From: DASRHK01 sp035650495
GTDB lineage: Bacteria; Pseudomonadota; Gammaproteobacteria; Nevskiales; Nevskiaceae
NCBI GenBank assembly: GCA_035650495.1
Contig: DASRHK010000022.1
Span: 1-39,096, forward strand
Length of the DNA stretch: 39,096 nt
Direction of reading: 5' to 3'
This document shows positions 1 through 8,651 of the stretch, piece after piece. Position numbers and translations under genes: made by a program. The notes beneath the pieces are model-generated. The model was given only the letters and a program-made list of their open reading frames with translations, did not search any database and was not told where the DNA came from. Within the stretch, counting starts at the first letter, position 1; every line of letters starts with the position of its first letter.

Positions 1-252
1 GCGCAGACGTTCCGCCTGCCGGCGAGCGCGCTCGGCGACGACGGCAAGAAGAACGCGCGCGTGTGGATCGCGAAGGGCAGCCCGATCGCGGCGCAGGCCG
101 TGCCCGTCACCGTCCAGCAGTATCTGCACGACGCGGTCATCGTCAGCGGTGATCTGCACGCCGACGACAAGGTGATCACCGCCGGCGTGCATTTGCTGAC
201 GCCCGGCATGCTGGTGCAGCCGGTGCTGCGTTCGGCTCCCGCCGCGCTCTGA
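1..252 (+). CDS. RND efflux periplasmic adaptor (membrane fusion protein), C-terminal fragment
   Basis: The reading frame is open from the first base of the window, so this is the last 83 residues of a longer gene. The sequence ends with a beta-strand-rich stretch (VTVQQYLHDAVIVSGDL, then VITAGVHLLTPGMLVQPV), which is typical of the membrane-proximal domain of AcrA/HlyD-type adaptors: a secondary strand pair, then a 'value is available at the outlet, gain or loss of potency' style end of the fusion protein. Its stop codon is one base upstream of the GTG of the RND pump gene, so the two are almost certainly co-transcribed. In this family the adaptor bridges the inner-membrane pump to an outer-membrane channel. 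The identity rests partly on the neighbour, because only the last part of the protein is visible. Confidence 0.8.
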   Translation, partial: AQTFRLPASALGDDGKKNARVWIAKGSPIAAQAVPVTVQQYLHDAVIVSGDLHADDKVITAGVHLLTPGMLVQPVLRSAPAAL

Positions 253-253
253 C

Positions 254-3200
254 GTGACGCGCTTCAACCTCTCCGAGTGGGCGCTCGCCAATCGCGGGCT
301 CGTCACCTATTTCATGGTGCTGCTCGGCATCGCCGGCGTGTGGAGCTATTTCCAGCTCGGCCAGTCCGAGGATCCGCCGTTCACGTTCCGCGTGATGGTC
401 GTGCGCACGTTCTGGCCGGGTGCGACGGCGGATCAGGTCGATCGCGAAGTCACGGATCGCATCGAGGAGAAACTGCAGGAGCTCGAGTCGCTCGACTATC
501 TCAAGTCGTACTCGCGTCCGGGCGAGTCGCAGGTGTTCGTCATCATCCGAGACGACTTGCCGCCCAGGGTGATGACGGAATCCTTCTATCAGGTGCGCAA
601 GAAGATCGGTGACATCGCCTATACGCTGCCGACCGGCGTGGTCGGCCCGTTCTTCAACGACGAGTTCGGCGACACCTTCGGCAACATCTACGCGCTGCAG
701 GGCGCGGACTTCACGTACCAGGAGCTCAAGAACTACGCCGATCGCGTGCGCGAGCGGCTGTTGCGCGTGAAGGACGTCGCCAAGGTCGAGTTCCTCGGCG
801 TGCAGGAGGAGCGCATCTACGTCGAGATCGCGAACTCGAAGCGCTCGCAGCTCGGCATCCCGCCGACGCTCATCATGGACACGCTGCGCGCGCAGAACGA
901 GATCGTGCCGGCGGGCAGCTTCGACACGGCGACCGACAAGATCTACGTGCGCGTCAGCGGCGGCTTGAAGACGGTCGACGACGTGCGCAACCTGCCGTTG
1001 CAGTGGCAGGGCAAGACGTTCCGCCTCGGCGACGTCGCCGACGTATCGCGGCGCTATCAGGACCCGGCCGCGCCGCAGCTGCGCTTCGACGGCACGCCCG
1101 CGATCGGCATCGCGGTGTCGATGGAGAAGGGCGGCGACATCATCCAGCTCGGCAAGAAGCTCGATGCCGAGTTCGAAGCGATCCGCGCAGGGCTGCCGCT
1201 CGGCATGAGCTTCGCGCGCGTCGACGATCAGCCCGCGGCCGTAAAGCGCGGCGTCAGCGAATTCGTGCGCTCACTGTTCGAGGCGATCGTGATCGTGCTC
1301 GCGGTGAGCTTCCTTTCGCTCGGCACGCGCACCGGCCTCGTCGTCGCGCTGTCGATCCCGCTGGTGATGGGCATGACCTTCGCATCGATGCGCTACTTCG
1401 GCATCGACCTGCACAAGATCTCGCTCGGATCGCTGGTGCTCGCGCTCGGGCTGCTCGTCGACGACGCCATCATCGCGGTCGAGATGATGGCGGTGAAGCT
1501 CGAGCAAGGTCTTTCACGCGTGCGCGCCGCGGCGTTTGCGTACACGAGCACCGCATTCCCGATGCTGTCCGGCACGCTGGTAACGGCCGCCGGCTTCCTG
1601 CCGATCGCCACGGCAGCGTCGAGCACCGGCGAGTACACGCGCTCGATCTTCCAGGTCGTGACCATCGCGCTCCTGCTCTCGTGGATCGCCGCGGTGATGT
1701 TCGTGCCGCTGCTCGGGTACCGGCTCCTGCCGGAGAAAGGCCTGTCGGGCGATGCCCACGCTCACGATGAGCACGCGATCTACAACACGCCGTTCTATGC
1801 GCGGTTCCGCGGGATCGTCACCTGGTGCGTCGATCATCGCTGGAAGGTGATCGCACTGACGATCGCTTCGTTCATTGCCGCGCTCGCGCTGTTCAAGCTC
1901 GTGCCGCAACAGTTCTTCCCGTCGTCGACGCGATTGGAGTTGCTCGTCGATCTCAAGCTGCCGGAAGGCGCGTCGATCGACGCGACCGACGCTGCCGCGC
2001 ATCGCCTAGAAACGCTGCTGAAGAAAGAGGAAGGCATCGACAGCTTCGCGACCTACATCGGCAGCGGTGCTCCGCGCTTCTATCTGCCGATCGACCTGCA
2101 GCTGCCGCAGGCGAGCTTCGCGCAGTTCGTCATCAACACGCACGACCTGAAAGCGCGCGAGTCGCTGCGCACACGCTTGCTCGAGATGCTGCCGAAGGAA
2201 TTCCCCGATCTGCGCTGGCGCGTGAATCGCCTGGAGAACGGCCCGCCGGTCGGCTACGTGCTGCAGTACCGCGTCTCCGGTCCGGATCGCGCGGTCTTGC
2301 GCGACATCGCCGATCGTGTCGCGAACGTGCTGCGCGCGAATCCGAATCCGGCGGGCATCAATCTCGACAGCAACGAGGCGTCGAAGGTGATCGACGTCGA
2401 GCTCGATCAGGATCGCGCGCGTGCGCTTGGCGTAACGACGCAGGCACTGTCGCAAGTCCTGTATGCCTCGATCAGCGGCGCCACGATGACCAGCCTGCGC
2501 GAGGACAATCGCCTGATCCAGGTTCAGGTGCGCGGTCCGGGTGACGAGCGCAAGCATCTCGAGCTGCTCGGCGCGACCGCGATTCCGACGGCGAGCGGCG
2601 CCAACGTGCCGTTGAACCAGATCGCGAAGCTCGGCTACAGCTTCGAGGACGGCATCCTGTGGCGGCGCGATCGTGTGCCGACGCTCACCGTGCGTGCCGA
2701 CATCTACAACGACATCCAGCCGCCGGAAGTCGTTGCGCAGCTGAAGCCGAAGATCGACGAGATCCGCGCGCAATTGCCGCGCGGTTATCAGATCACCGCC
2801 GGCGGCACGGTCGAAGACAGCGGCAAGGGTCAGGCGAGCGTGAACGCCGGCATGCCGCTGTTCATGCTCGTCGTGATGACCGTGCTGATGATCCAGCTGC
2901 GCAGCTTCTCGCGAGTGATCATGGTCGTGCTCACCGCGCCGCTCGGCCTGGTCGGCGTGGCGCTCGCGCTGCTCCTGTTCCACAAGCCGTTCGGCTTCGT
3001 CGCGATGCTCGGCACCATCGCGCTGTTCGGCATGATCATGCGCAACAGCGTCATCCTCGTCGATCAGATCCAGCAGGACATCCGGCGCGGCCTGCCGGTG
3101 TACGAGGCGATCATCGAATCGACCGTGCGCCGCCTGCGACCGATCGTGCTCACCGCCGCCGCCGCGGTGCTGGCGATGATCCCGCTGACCCGCAGCGCGT

Positions 3201-3349
3201 TCTTCGGCCCGCAGGCGGTGGCGACGATGGGCGGGCTCGTCGCGGCAACCGCGCTGACGCTGCTGTTCCTGCCGGCGCTGTATGCCGCGTGGTTCCGCGT
3301 CCGCAAGGAAGCCGCGCCGCAGCCGCGCGCGGTCGAGGGCATCGCGTAG
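254..3349 (+). CDS. RND-family efflux pump, inner-membrane permease subunit
   Basis: This 1031-residue protein has the usual length of AcrB/MexB-type resistance-nodulation-division pumps. The first transmembrane helix is near residue 20, a large periplasmic loop follows, a helix cluster runs from about 335 to 500, a second periplasmic loop follows, and the last helices run from about 870 to 1015. The proton-relay aspartate pair of transmembrane helix 4 is present (LLVDDAIIAVEM, D403 and D404). In helix 10 the lysine of AcrB (AKNAI) is replaced by arginine (MRNSV), as in some other branches of the family. The GTG start at 254 is set by the upstream adaptor stop at 252. The pump should use the proton gradient to expel hydrophobic or amphiphilic compounds through a tripartite complex. 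No outer-membrane channel gene follows, and the substrate cannot be told from sequence. Confidence 0.95.
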   Translation: MTRFNLSEWALANRGLVTYFMVLLGIAGVWSYFQLGQSEDPPFTFRVMVVRTFWPGATADQVDREVTDRIEEKLQELESLDYLKSYSRPGESQVFVIIRDDLPPRVMTESFYQVRKKIGDIAYTLPTGVVGPFFNDEFGDTFGNIYALQGADFTYQELKNYADRVRERLLRVKDVAKVEFLGVQEERIYVEIANSKRSQLGIPPTLIMDTLRAQNEIVPAGSFDTATDKIYVRVSGGLKTVDDVRNLPLQWQGKTFRLGDVADVSRRYQDPAAPQLRFDGTPAIGIAVSMEKGGDIIQLGKKLDAEFEAIRAGLPLGMSFARVDDQPAAVKRGVSEFVRSLFEAIVIVLAVSFLSLGTRTGLVVALSIPLVMGMTFASMRYFGIDLHKISLGSLVLALGLLVDDAIIAVEMMAVKLEQGLSRVRAAAFAYTSTAFPMLSGTLVTAAGFLPIATAASSTGEYTRSIFQVVTIALLLSWIAAVMFVPLLGYRLLPEKGLSGDAHAHDEHAIYNTPFYARFRGIVTWCVDHRWKVIALTIASFIAALALFKLVPQQFFPSSTRLELLVDLKLPEGASIDATDAAAHRLETLLKKEEGIDSFATYIGSGAPRFYLPIDLQLPQASFAQFVINTHDLKARESLRTRLLEMLPKEFPDLRWRVNRLENGPPVGYVLQYRVSGPDRAVLRDIADRVANVLRANPNPAGINLDSNEASKVIDVELDQDRARALGVTTQALSQVLYASISGATMTSLREDNRLIQVQVRGPGDERKHLELLGATAIPTASGANVPLNQIAKLGYSFEDGILWRRDRVPTLTVRADIYNDIQPPEVVAQLKPKIDEIRAQLPRGYQITAGGTVEDSGKGQASVNAGMPLFMLVVMTVLMIQLRSFSRVIMVVLTAPLGLVGVALALLLFHKPFGFVAMLGTIALFGMIMRNSVILVDQIQQDIRRGLPVYEAIIESTVRRLRPIVLTAAAAVLAMIPLTRSAFFGPQAVATMGGLVAATALTLLFLPALYAAWFRVRKEAAPQPRAVEGIA

Positions 3350-3382
3350 GCAACGCGTCGTCGGCCTGAACGCCGACCCTCT

Positions 3383-3388
3383 TATAAT
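3383..3388 (+). promoter_or_regulatory. -10 box of the CDF gene, leaderless arrangement
   Basis: A perfect TATAAT lies 8 nt before the ATG at 3397. Transcription would begin at or within a base or two of the start codon, and no Shine-Dalgarno sequence precedes the ATG. No convincing -35 box is seen at the usual distance. Confidence 0.6.
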
Positions 3389-3396
3389 GCGCGCCC

Positions 3397-4317
3397 ATGG
3401 CGCAGGCTCCACTCTCGGCTCGATCGCTGACGTCGTACGCGTGGCTGTCGATCGGCGCCGCGTTCGCGACGATGGCGCTGAAGCTCGTCGCCTGGCTGAT
3501 GACCGGCTCGGTCGGCCTCCTGTCCGACGCGCTGGAGTCGCTCGTCAACGTGGGCGGCGCGACGATGGCGCTGCTCATGCTGCATTGGGCGGCAGCGCCG
3601 CCCGACGAGGAGCACGCTTACGGCCACAACAAGGCCGAATACTTCTCCAGCGGCTTCGAAGGCACGCTGATCCTCGCGGCTGCGATCGCGATCTCCTGGA
3701 CCGCGATCCAGCGCTTCGTGCATCCGCAGCCGGTCGAGCAGATCGGCATCGGCCTCGTCGTGTCGACCATCGCCACGGTCCTCAACTTCGTCATGGCGCG
3801 AATGCTGTTGCGCGCGGGGCGCACGCATTCGTCGGTCGCGCTCGAAGCGGATGGTCATCATCTGATGACGGACGTGTGGACCTCGCTCGGCGTGCTGGTC
3901 GGCGTCGGGCTCGTGTGGATCACCGGGCGCAGCATCTTCGATCCGCTCACCGCGCTCGCGGTCGCGATCAACACGATGTGGACCGGCTGGCGCTTGCTGC
4001 GCGAAGCCACCGCCGGCTTGATGGACGCGGCGTGGCCCGAGGATGAGCAACGCGCGCTGACCGAGGTGCTCGCGGAATTCAAATCGCCAGACGTCAATTT
4101 CCATGCCGTGCGCACGCGGCGCGCCGGCGCGCGACGCTTCGTTTCGTTCCATGTCCTCGTTCCCGGCGCCTGGACCGTACAGAAAGGCCACGAGCTGCTC
4201 GAGCGCGTCGAGGATCGACTGGCGCAGCGCGTCAGCAACGTCACGGTGCTGACCCACCTCGAGCCGATCGAGGACCCGGCGTCATATGCGGACTCGGGGC
4301 TGGGCAGACACGGGTAG
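3397..4317 (+). CDS. Cation diffusion facilitator (CDF) family metal exporter
   Basis: The protein has 306 residues, the usual length for bacterial FieF/CzcD-like CDF transporters. The N-terminal two thirds hold about six transmembrane helices. Helix 2 carries D44, E47 and N51 (LLSDALESLVNVGG) and helix 5 carries the typical HxxxD metal motif (H155 and D159), preceded by D152. The last 90 residues form the soluble ferredoxin-like domain, including FVSFHVLVPG and the HELLERVED segment. CDF proteins exchange divalent metals (Zn, Fe, Mn, Co or Cd) for protons across the inner membrane. The helix 2 site differs from the D-D pair of YiiP/FieF, so the metal preference should not be transferred from E. 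coli. It has its own promoter with a TATAAT close to the ATG and is not coupled to the RND genes. Confidence 0.92.
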   Translation: MAQAPLSARSLTSYAWLSIGAAFATMALKLVAWLMTGSVGLLSDALESLVNVGGATMALLMLHWAAAPPDEEHAYGHNKAEYFSSGFEGTLILAAAIAISWTAIQRFVHPQPVEQIGIGLVVSTIATVLNFVMARMLLRAGRTHSSVALEADGHHLMTDVWTSLGVLVGVGLVWITGRSIFDPLTALAVAINTMWTGWRLLREATAGLMDAAWPEDEQRALTEVLAEFKSPDVNFHAVRTRRAGARRFVSFHVLVPGAWTVQKGHELLERVEDRLAQRVSNVTVLTHLEPIEDPASYADSGLGRHG

Positions 4318-4325
4318 CAAAGAGG

Positions 4326-4331
4326 CATAAT
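4326..4331 (+). promoter_or_regulatory. -10 box of the acyltransferase gene, leaderless arrangement
   Basis: CATAAT lies 9 nt before the ATG at 4341, again with no ribosome binding site in between. The box starts 8 nt after the stop codon of the CDF gene. Confidence 0.5.
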
Positions 4332-4340
4332 GTCTGGGCC

Positions 4341-5795
4341 ATGAAGCAGTTGAGCGGCCTCGACACGATGTTCCTGAACCTCGAGACCAATGCGGTGCCC
4401 ATGCACGTGGGCAGCGTAGCGATCCTCGATGTGTCCAGCGCGCCGCCCGGCTTCGGCTTCGCGACGGTCAAGCAGCTCATCGAGAGCCGCCTGCACCTGC
4501 TCCCGATGTTCCGCCGGCGCCTGGTCACCTCGCCGCTGAACCTCGATCAGCCGTACTGGATCGAGGACCCGGACTTCGAGCTCGAGAATCACGTGCGCCA
4601 TCGCGCGCTGCCGCAGCCGGGCAGCGAGCGCCAGCTCGCGGATTTCGTCTGCGACGTCATCTCGACCCGGCTCGATCGCTCGCAGCCGCTGTGGCGCGTC
4701 TATTACGTCGAAGGCCTGAAGAACGGCCGCGCCGCGCTGGTCACCAAGATCCATCACGCGTGCATCGACGGTGTCGCCGGCACCGAGCTGATGAGCGTGC
4801 TGCTCGACGTCTCGGCGAAGCCGCGCGAAGTGCCGCCGCCCGACAAGCCGTGGACGCCCGAGCCGCTGCCATCGCCGATGACGCTCGCGCTCGCGACGGC
4901 TGCATCCCTGGTGGCGACCCCGCGCGACGCCGTGCGTCTCGCACGCGAGACGTTGCCGATCCTGTTCTCTGCCGGCAAGTCGGCGTGGGCGCAGCGCCAG
5001 GCTGCACGGCGCGCCAACGCCGAGCCCGTCGACGACAGCGGCGGCATGAAGGTCGGCGCCGCGCCGCGCACGCTGTTCAACACGACGATCACCGCGCGCC
5101 GCTCGTTCGCGACGCGATCGGTCCCGCTCGCCGACATCAAGTTCGTCAAGAACGCGTTCGGCACGTCGGTCAACGATGTCGTGCTCACGATCTGCGCCGA
5201 AGCGCTGCGCAATTACTTGAAGGCGCGCAGCGCGCTGCCGGAGAAGACGCTCGTCGCGGCGGTGCCGGTGTCGGTGCGCGCCGAGCATGAGAAGGGGACT
5301 GGCGGCAACAAGGTCGTGATGGCGCGCTCGGCGCTCGGCACGCACATCGCCGATCCGGTCGAGCGCCTGATGGCGATCAGCAAGCGCATGAGCAACGTCA
5401 AGAAGAGCTTCAAGGCGGTGCCGGCGCGGCTGATGATGGACTGGATGAACGTGCCGGCGCCCGCGCTCGCTGCGCAGGCGGCGCGGCTCTACGAGAATTT
5501 CAGCATCCAGGACTACGTGTATCCGCCGTACAACCTGGTCATCTCCAACGTGCCCGGCCCTGCGCAGCCGCTGTATTTCTCGGGCGCGCGCGTGCTGGCG
5601 AACTATCCCGTGAGCATCCCGTTCCACGGGCTCGGCTTCAACATCACCGTGATGAGCTACCAGGACAATCTCGACATCGGCCTGGTCGGTCATCGCGGCA
5701 CCGTGCCGGACCCTGAGCGCGTCGGTCAGTCGATGGCCGAAGCGCTGGCGATGCTCAAGGAACGTGCACAACAGCAGCTGAAGAAGGCAGGATAA
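4341..5795 (+). CDS. Wax ester synthase / diacylglycerol O-acyltransferase (WS/DGAT)
   Basis: The 484-residue protein begins with MKQLSGLDTMFLNLET, the characteristic opening of bacterial WS/DGAT proteins. It carries the catalytic HHxxxDG motif as HHACIDG (H138, H139, D143, G144). The conserved C-terminal region with YNLVISNVPGP (about residues 395-405) is also present. Enzymes of this family use acyl-CoA to acylate long-chain alcohols or diacylglycerol, making wax esters or triacylglycerol that gather in lipid inclusions at the inner membrane. Length and motifs indicate an intact enzyme. A LuxR-type regulator follows after 24 nt with a good ribosome binding site, so the two may share a transcript. 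The preference between wax ester and triacylglycerol cannot be read from the sequence. Confidence 0.95.
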   Translation: MKQLSGLDTMFLNLETNAVPMHVGSVAILDVSSAPPGFGFATVKQLIESRLHLLPMFRRRLVTSPLNLDQPYWIEDPDFELENHVRHRALPQPGSERQLADFVCDVISTRLDRSQPLWRVYYVEGLKNGRAALVTKIHHACIDGVAGTELMSVLLDVSAKPREVPPPDKPWTPEPLPSPMTLALATAASLVATPRDAVRLARETLPILFSAGKSAWAQRQAARRANAEPVDDSGGMKVGAAPRTLFNTTITARRSFATRSVPLADIKFVKNAFGTSVNDVVLTICAEALRNYLKARSALPEKTLVAAVPVSVRAEHEKGTGGNKVVMARSALGTHIADPVERLMAISKRMSNVKKSFKAVPARLMMDWMNVPAPALAAQAARLYENFSIQDYVYPPYNLVISNVPGPAQPLYFSGARVLANYPVSIPFHGLGFNITVMSYQDNLDIGLVGHRGTVPDPERVGQSMAEALAMLKERAQQQLKKAG

Positions 5796-5805
5796 GAAAA
5801 CCAAG

Positions 5806-5813
5806 AGGGGAGC
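5806..5813 (+). promoter_or_regulatory. Ribosome binding site of the LuxR-type regulator
   Basis: A purine-rich AGGGGAGC lies 7 nt upstream of two tandem ATG codons (5820 and 5823). It is one of the clearest Shine-Dalgarno sequences in the window and contrasts with the leaderless starts nearby. Confidence 0.6.
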
Positions 5814-5819
5814 AGAACG

Positions 5820-6737
5820 ATGATGAACGAGACGGACCGCCTGATCGCATCGCTCTACACCGCGGCGGTGGAGGAAGACTGGCAGGGCTTTCGGAGCAAG
5901 GCGCTCGCGCAGGTGCGCGACTGGCTCGGCGCGGTCGCCGCAGCCTGGTTCACCCGCAGCCCCGGCGCCGAGGGCGAATTCACAGAGACCCCGGCGGGAT
6001 CGGGTCTGTCGCCGAAGATCCTGCAGGCCGCGCCGTTCGACGAGAAGGGCGAAGCGCCGATCACCGCCGACGTCGGCGGCAACGGCAAGCGTCCGGGCGT
6101 CGTGCTCGGCTACAAGCATCGCGACGGCGCGCTGCAGTCGAGCGTCGCGCTGTGGTTCGGGCCCGGCAAGCGCAAGTACGACGCGGACACCACGCGCCGC
6201 GTGATTGCGCACATGATCGAGGCCGCGACCGTCGCCCTGACGCAGTTCATCAATCGCGACGAATGGCTGCACAACCTCGGACGCTCCAATCGCGGCTCCA
6301 CCGCGATGGTCGACTCGAGCGGCACTTTCTACGCGACGAGCCCGCGCTTCCGTGCACTGCTCGCCGAGCGCTTCGGCGATCGCCCGCTCTCCGCGTTGCC
6401 GTTCACGCTTCCCGAAGAGGCGTTCGAGGACAAGGGGCAGTTCAACGTCGGCGAGCTGCACTTCCGCGCGTCGCGGGCCGGATCGCTGCTGCTGCTCAAC
6501 CTGCGCAAGGTGCTGCCGCTCGACGGCTTGTCGCCGCGCGAGCAGGAGATCGCCCGCGCGCTCGCCGAAGGCAAGACCTTCAAGTCGATCGCGCGCCAGT
6601 TCGAGATCGCCATCTCGACGGTCGCGAACCACGCGTCGCGCATCTACAAGAAGATCGGCGTCTACCGCCGCGAGGATCTGGTCATGCTGATGCGCAAGCG
6701 CATCGCCGCGAAGGTCGCGACCGCGAAGACGCAGTGA
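5820..6737 (+). CDS. LuxR-type helix-turn-helix transcriptional regulator
   Basis: The 305-residue protein ends in a LuxR/FixJ-type DNA-binding domain from about residue 235 to 295 (GLSPREQEIARALAEGKTFK, then ISTVANHASRIYKKIGV). The N-terminal 230 residues match no domain that I can name. They may be a ligand-sensing PAS/GAF-like region, since a receiver domain with its phospho-acceptor aspartate is not evident. The gene lies between the acyltransferase and the ABC exporter in the same orientation, 24 nt after the former and 10 nt before the latter. It is therefore a reasonable candidate to regulate either, but the target is inference. The start could be either of two adjacent ATG codons. Confidence 0.85.
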   Translation: MMNETDRLIASLYTAAVEEDWQGFRSKALAQVRDWLGAVAAAWFTRSPGAEGEFTETPAGSGLSPKILQAAPFDEKGEAPITADVGGNGKRPGVVLGYKHRDGALQSSVALWFGPGKRKYDADTTRRVIAHMIEAATVALTQFINRDEWLHNLGRSNRGSTAMVDSSGTFYATSPRFRALLAERFGDRPLSALPFTLPEEAFEDKGQFNVGELHFRASRAGSLLLLNLRKVLPLDGLSPREQEIARALAEGKTFKSIARQFEIAISTVANHASRIYKKIGVYRREDLVMLMRKRIAAKVATAKTQ

Positions 6738-6747
6738 TGCGCCCGCT

Positions 6748-7635
6748 TTGATTCTCGAAGCGGTCGAGCTCGCGAAGCACTTCAATCCTGGAAGAGCGGG
6801 GACGGTCCGCGCCGTCGATGGCGTGACCTTCGGCGTGCGCGAAGGGCAGTGCTTCGGATTGCTCGGTCCGAACGGCGCGGGCAAGTCGACGACGATCGAG
6901 ATGCTCGAAGGCATCCTCGAGCCGACCTCGGGATCGATCCGCTATCGCGGAGAGCCGCTCGACGCGCGCTATCGCCAGCGCATCGGCATCCAGTTCCAGT
7001 CGACCGCGCTGCAGGACTTCCTCACCGTGCGCGAGAACCTGCGCTTCTTCGGCGCGCTCTACGAAAAGAACGCGCCGCACGATCAGCTCATCGAAGTGTG
7101 TCGCCTGAAGGATTTCCTCGATCGCGACGCGAGCAAGCTCTCCGGCGGTCAGCGCCAGCGCCTGCTGCTCGCGATCGCGCTGGTCGGCGATCCCGAGTTC
7201 ATCTTCCTCGACGAGCCGACGACCGGGCTCGATCCGCAGGCGCGCCGCAACTTCTGGGACCTCGTCGAGACGATCAAGAAGCGCGGCAAGACGATCCTGC
7301 TGACGACGCACTACATGGAAGAGGCGTACGTGCTGTGCGACGAGATCGCGATCATGGATCACGGCAAGATCATCGCGCGCGGCAGCCCGCAGTCGCTGCT
7401 CGCCGAGCATTTCAGCGACGTCGTCGTCGAGCTTCCCCTCGACGCGCTCGGCGATCGCACGTGGCCGTTCGAGATCATCCGCAGCAACGGCAGCGCCGAG
7501 ATCATGACCTCCGACGTCAACGGCGTGATGCGCACGCTGCTCGATGAAGGGGTGTCGCTCGCGCAGCTCAAGGTGCGTCCGCGCACGCTCGAGGATCTGT
7601 TCCTCGAGTTGACCGGAAAAGAGTTGCGGGCATGA
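6748..7635 (+). CDS. ABC transporter ATP-binding protein (ABC-2 / NodI-type)
   Basis: The 295-residue ATPase has Walker A GPNGAGKST (residues 40-48, K46), ABC signature LSGGQ (131-135), Walker B IFLDE (D155, E156) and an H-loop (TTHYMEEA). It belongs to the NodI/DrrA/CcmA-like group that pairs with ABC-2 permeases to export lipids, drugs or polysaccharides. The TTG at 6748 gives the normal distance from N-terminus to Walker A, and no better ATG or GTG exists upstream of it. The last 80 residues form the accessory domain common in this group. It overlaps the permease gene by 4 nt (ATGA), showing that the two subunits are translated together. The substrate is unknown. Confidence 0.93.
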   Translation: MILEAVELAKHFNPGRAGTVRAVDGVTFGVREGQCFGLLGPNGAGKSTTIEMLEGILEPTSGSIRYRGEPLDARYRQRIGIQFQSTALQDFLTVRENLRFFGALYEKNAPHDQLIEVCRLKDFLDRDASKLSGGQRQRLLLAIALVGDPEFIFLDEPTTGLDPQARRNFWDLVETIKKRGKTILLTTHYMEEAYVLCDEIAIMDHGKIIARGSPQSLLAEHFSDVVVELPLDALGDRTWPFEIIRSNGSAEIMTSDVNGVMRTLLDEGVSLAQLKVRPRTLEDLFLELTGKELRA

Positions 7636-8651
7636 ACGTCTCGCGCCTGGCAGCGATGACGTGGGCGCGCACGCTGGAATTCCTGCGTGATCGCTCATCG
7701 CTCGCGTGGAACCTGTTCGTGCCGGTGATCATGGTCGTCGGCATCGGCTGGGTGTTCTCCGGGCCGGGACGTCCGCTGTTCACGGTCGGCGTCGTTGCCG
7801 AGGCGCCGATCGACGCGTCGCTGCATCCGTTCCTCGCAACGAAGCATGTGCACTTCTACAAGGAGGACGACCTCGAAGGTGCCACGCGCAAGGTGCAGCG
7901 CCATCGCATCGACATGCTGCTCGACCTGCGCGGCAAGCCGGGTCGCTATTGGGTGAATGAGGACTCGCCGAAGGGCTATATGCTCGAACGGCTGATCACG
8001 GGGAGCGAAGGCCCGAAGCTCGAGCGGCAGACCGCGACCGGCGCCGACATCCGCTACGTCGACTGGCTGGTGCCGGGCGTGCTCGGGATGAACATGATGT
8101 TCTCGTGCCTGCTCGGCATCGGCTACGTCATCGTGCGCTATCGCAAGAGCGGCTATCTCAAGCGGCTCAACGCGACGCCGATCACTGCGCTCGAGTTCAT
8201 CGTCGCGCAGCTGATCTCGCGGCTCGCGCTGATCCTGCTCATCACCGTCGCTGTGTTCGTGGGCACCAACAGCTTCCTGCACTTCCGCATGGAGGGCTCG
8301 TACGTCGATCTCTTCATCGTCACGCTCATCGGCGCGGTGTCGATGCTGTCGATGGGCCTCGTGATCAGCGCGCGCGTGACCAGCGAGGAGCTCGCGGGCG
8401 GGCTGCTCAACCTGCTGTCGATGCCGATGATGGTGCTCTCGGGCGTGTTCTTCTCCGTCGATGGCGCGCCGCGAGTCGTGCAGAAGGCCGCCGATCTGTT
8501 CCCGCTGACGCATTTGCTCAACGCCGCGCGCGCGATCATGCTCGACGGCGCGACGCTCGCCGACCTGGCCTATCCTCTCTCGGTACTGGCCGGCATGGCG
8601 ATCGTTTTCCTTGCGCTCGGTGCGAGCGTATTCCGGTGGAGGCAGAGTTGA
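7632..8651 (+). CDS. ABC-2 type transporter permease
   Basis: The 339-residue membrane protein has an N-terminal transmembrane helix (about residues 25-47), a hydrophilic domain of about 120 residues, and five hydrophobic helices from about 145 to the end. This is the ABC-2/YhhJ-DrrB layout with an extended loop between helices 1 and 2. It is preceded by its ATPase partner with ATGA overlap. Its own stop codon overlaps the TTG start of the lipoprotein gene by two bases, so a three-gene unit is likely. Together with the ATPase it should form an exporter in the inner membrane. The substrate is unknown; a lipid is only a guess from the nearby acyltransferase. Confidence 0.9.
   Translation: MNVSRLAAMTWARTLEFLRDRSSLAWNLFVPVIMVVGIGWVFSGPGRPLFTVGVVAEAPIDASLHPFLATKHVHFYKEDDLEGATRKVQRHRIDMLLDLRGKPGRYWVNEDSPKGYMLERLITGSEGPKLERQTATGADIRYVDWLVPGVLGMNMMFSCLLGIGYVIVRYRKSGYLKRLNATPITALEFIVAQLISRLALILLITVAVFVGTNSFLHFRMEGSYVDLFIVTLIGAVSMLSMGLVISARVTSEELAGGLLNLLSMPMMVLSGVFFSVDGAPRVVQKAADLFPLTHLLNAARAIMLDGATLADLAYPLSVLAGMAIVFLALGASVFRWRQS

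Noticed and set aside
3858..6914. 1018-residue open frame on the minus strand
   Set aside because: It is antisense to the CDF, acyltransferase and LuxR genes, has an arginine/leucine-rich low-information composition and no recognisable domain; a usual artefact of high-GC coding DNA.
8105..8647. Upstream extension of the propeller lipoprotein frame
   Set aside because: The open frame before 8648 lies inside the ABC permease gene and would destroy the lipoprotein signal; TTG 8648 with its ribosome binding site is a better start.
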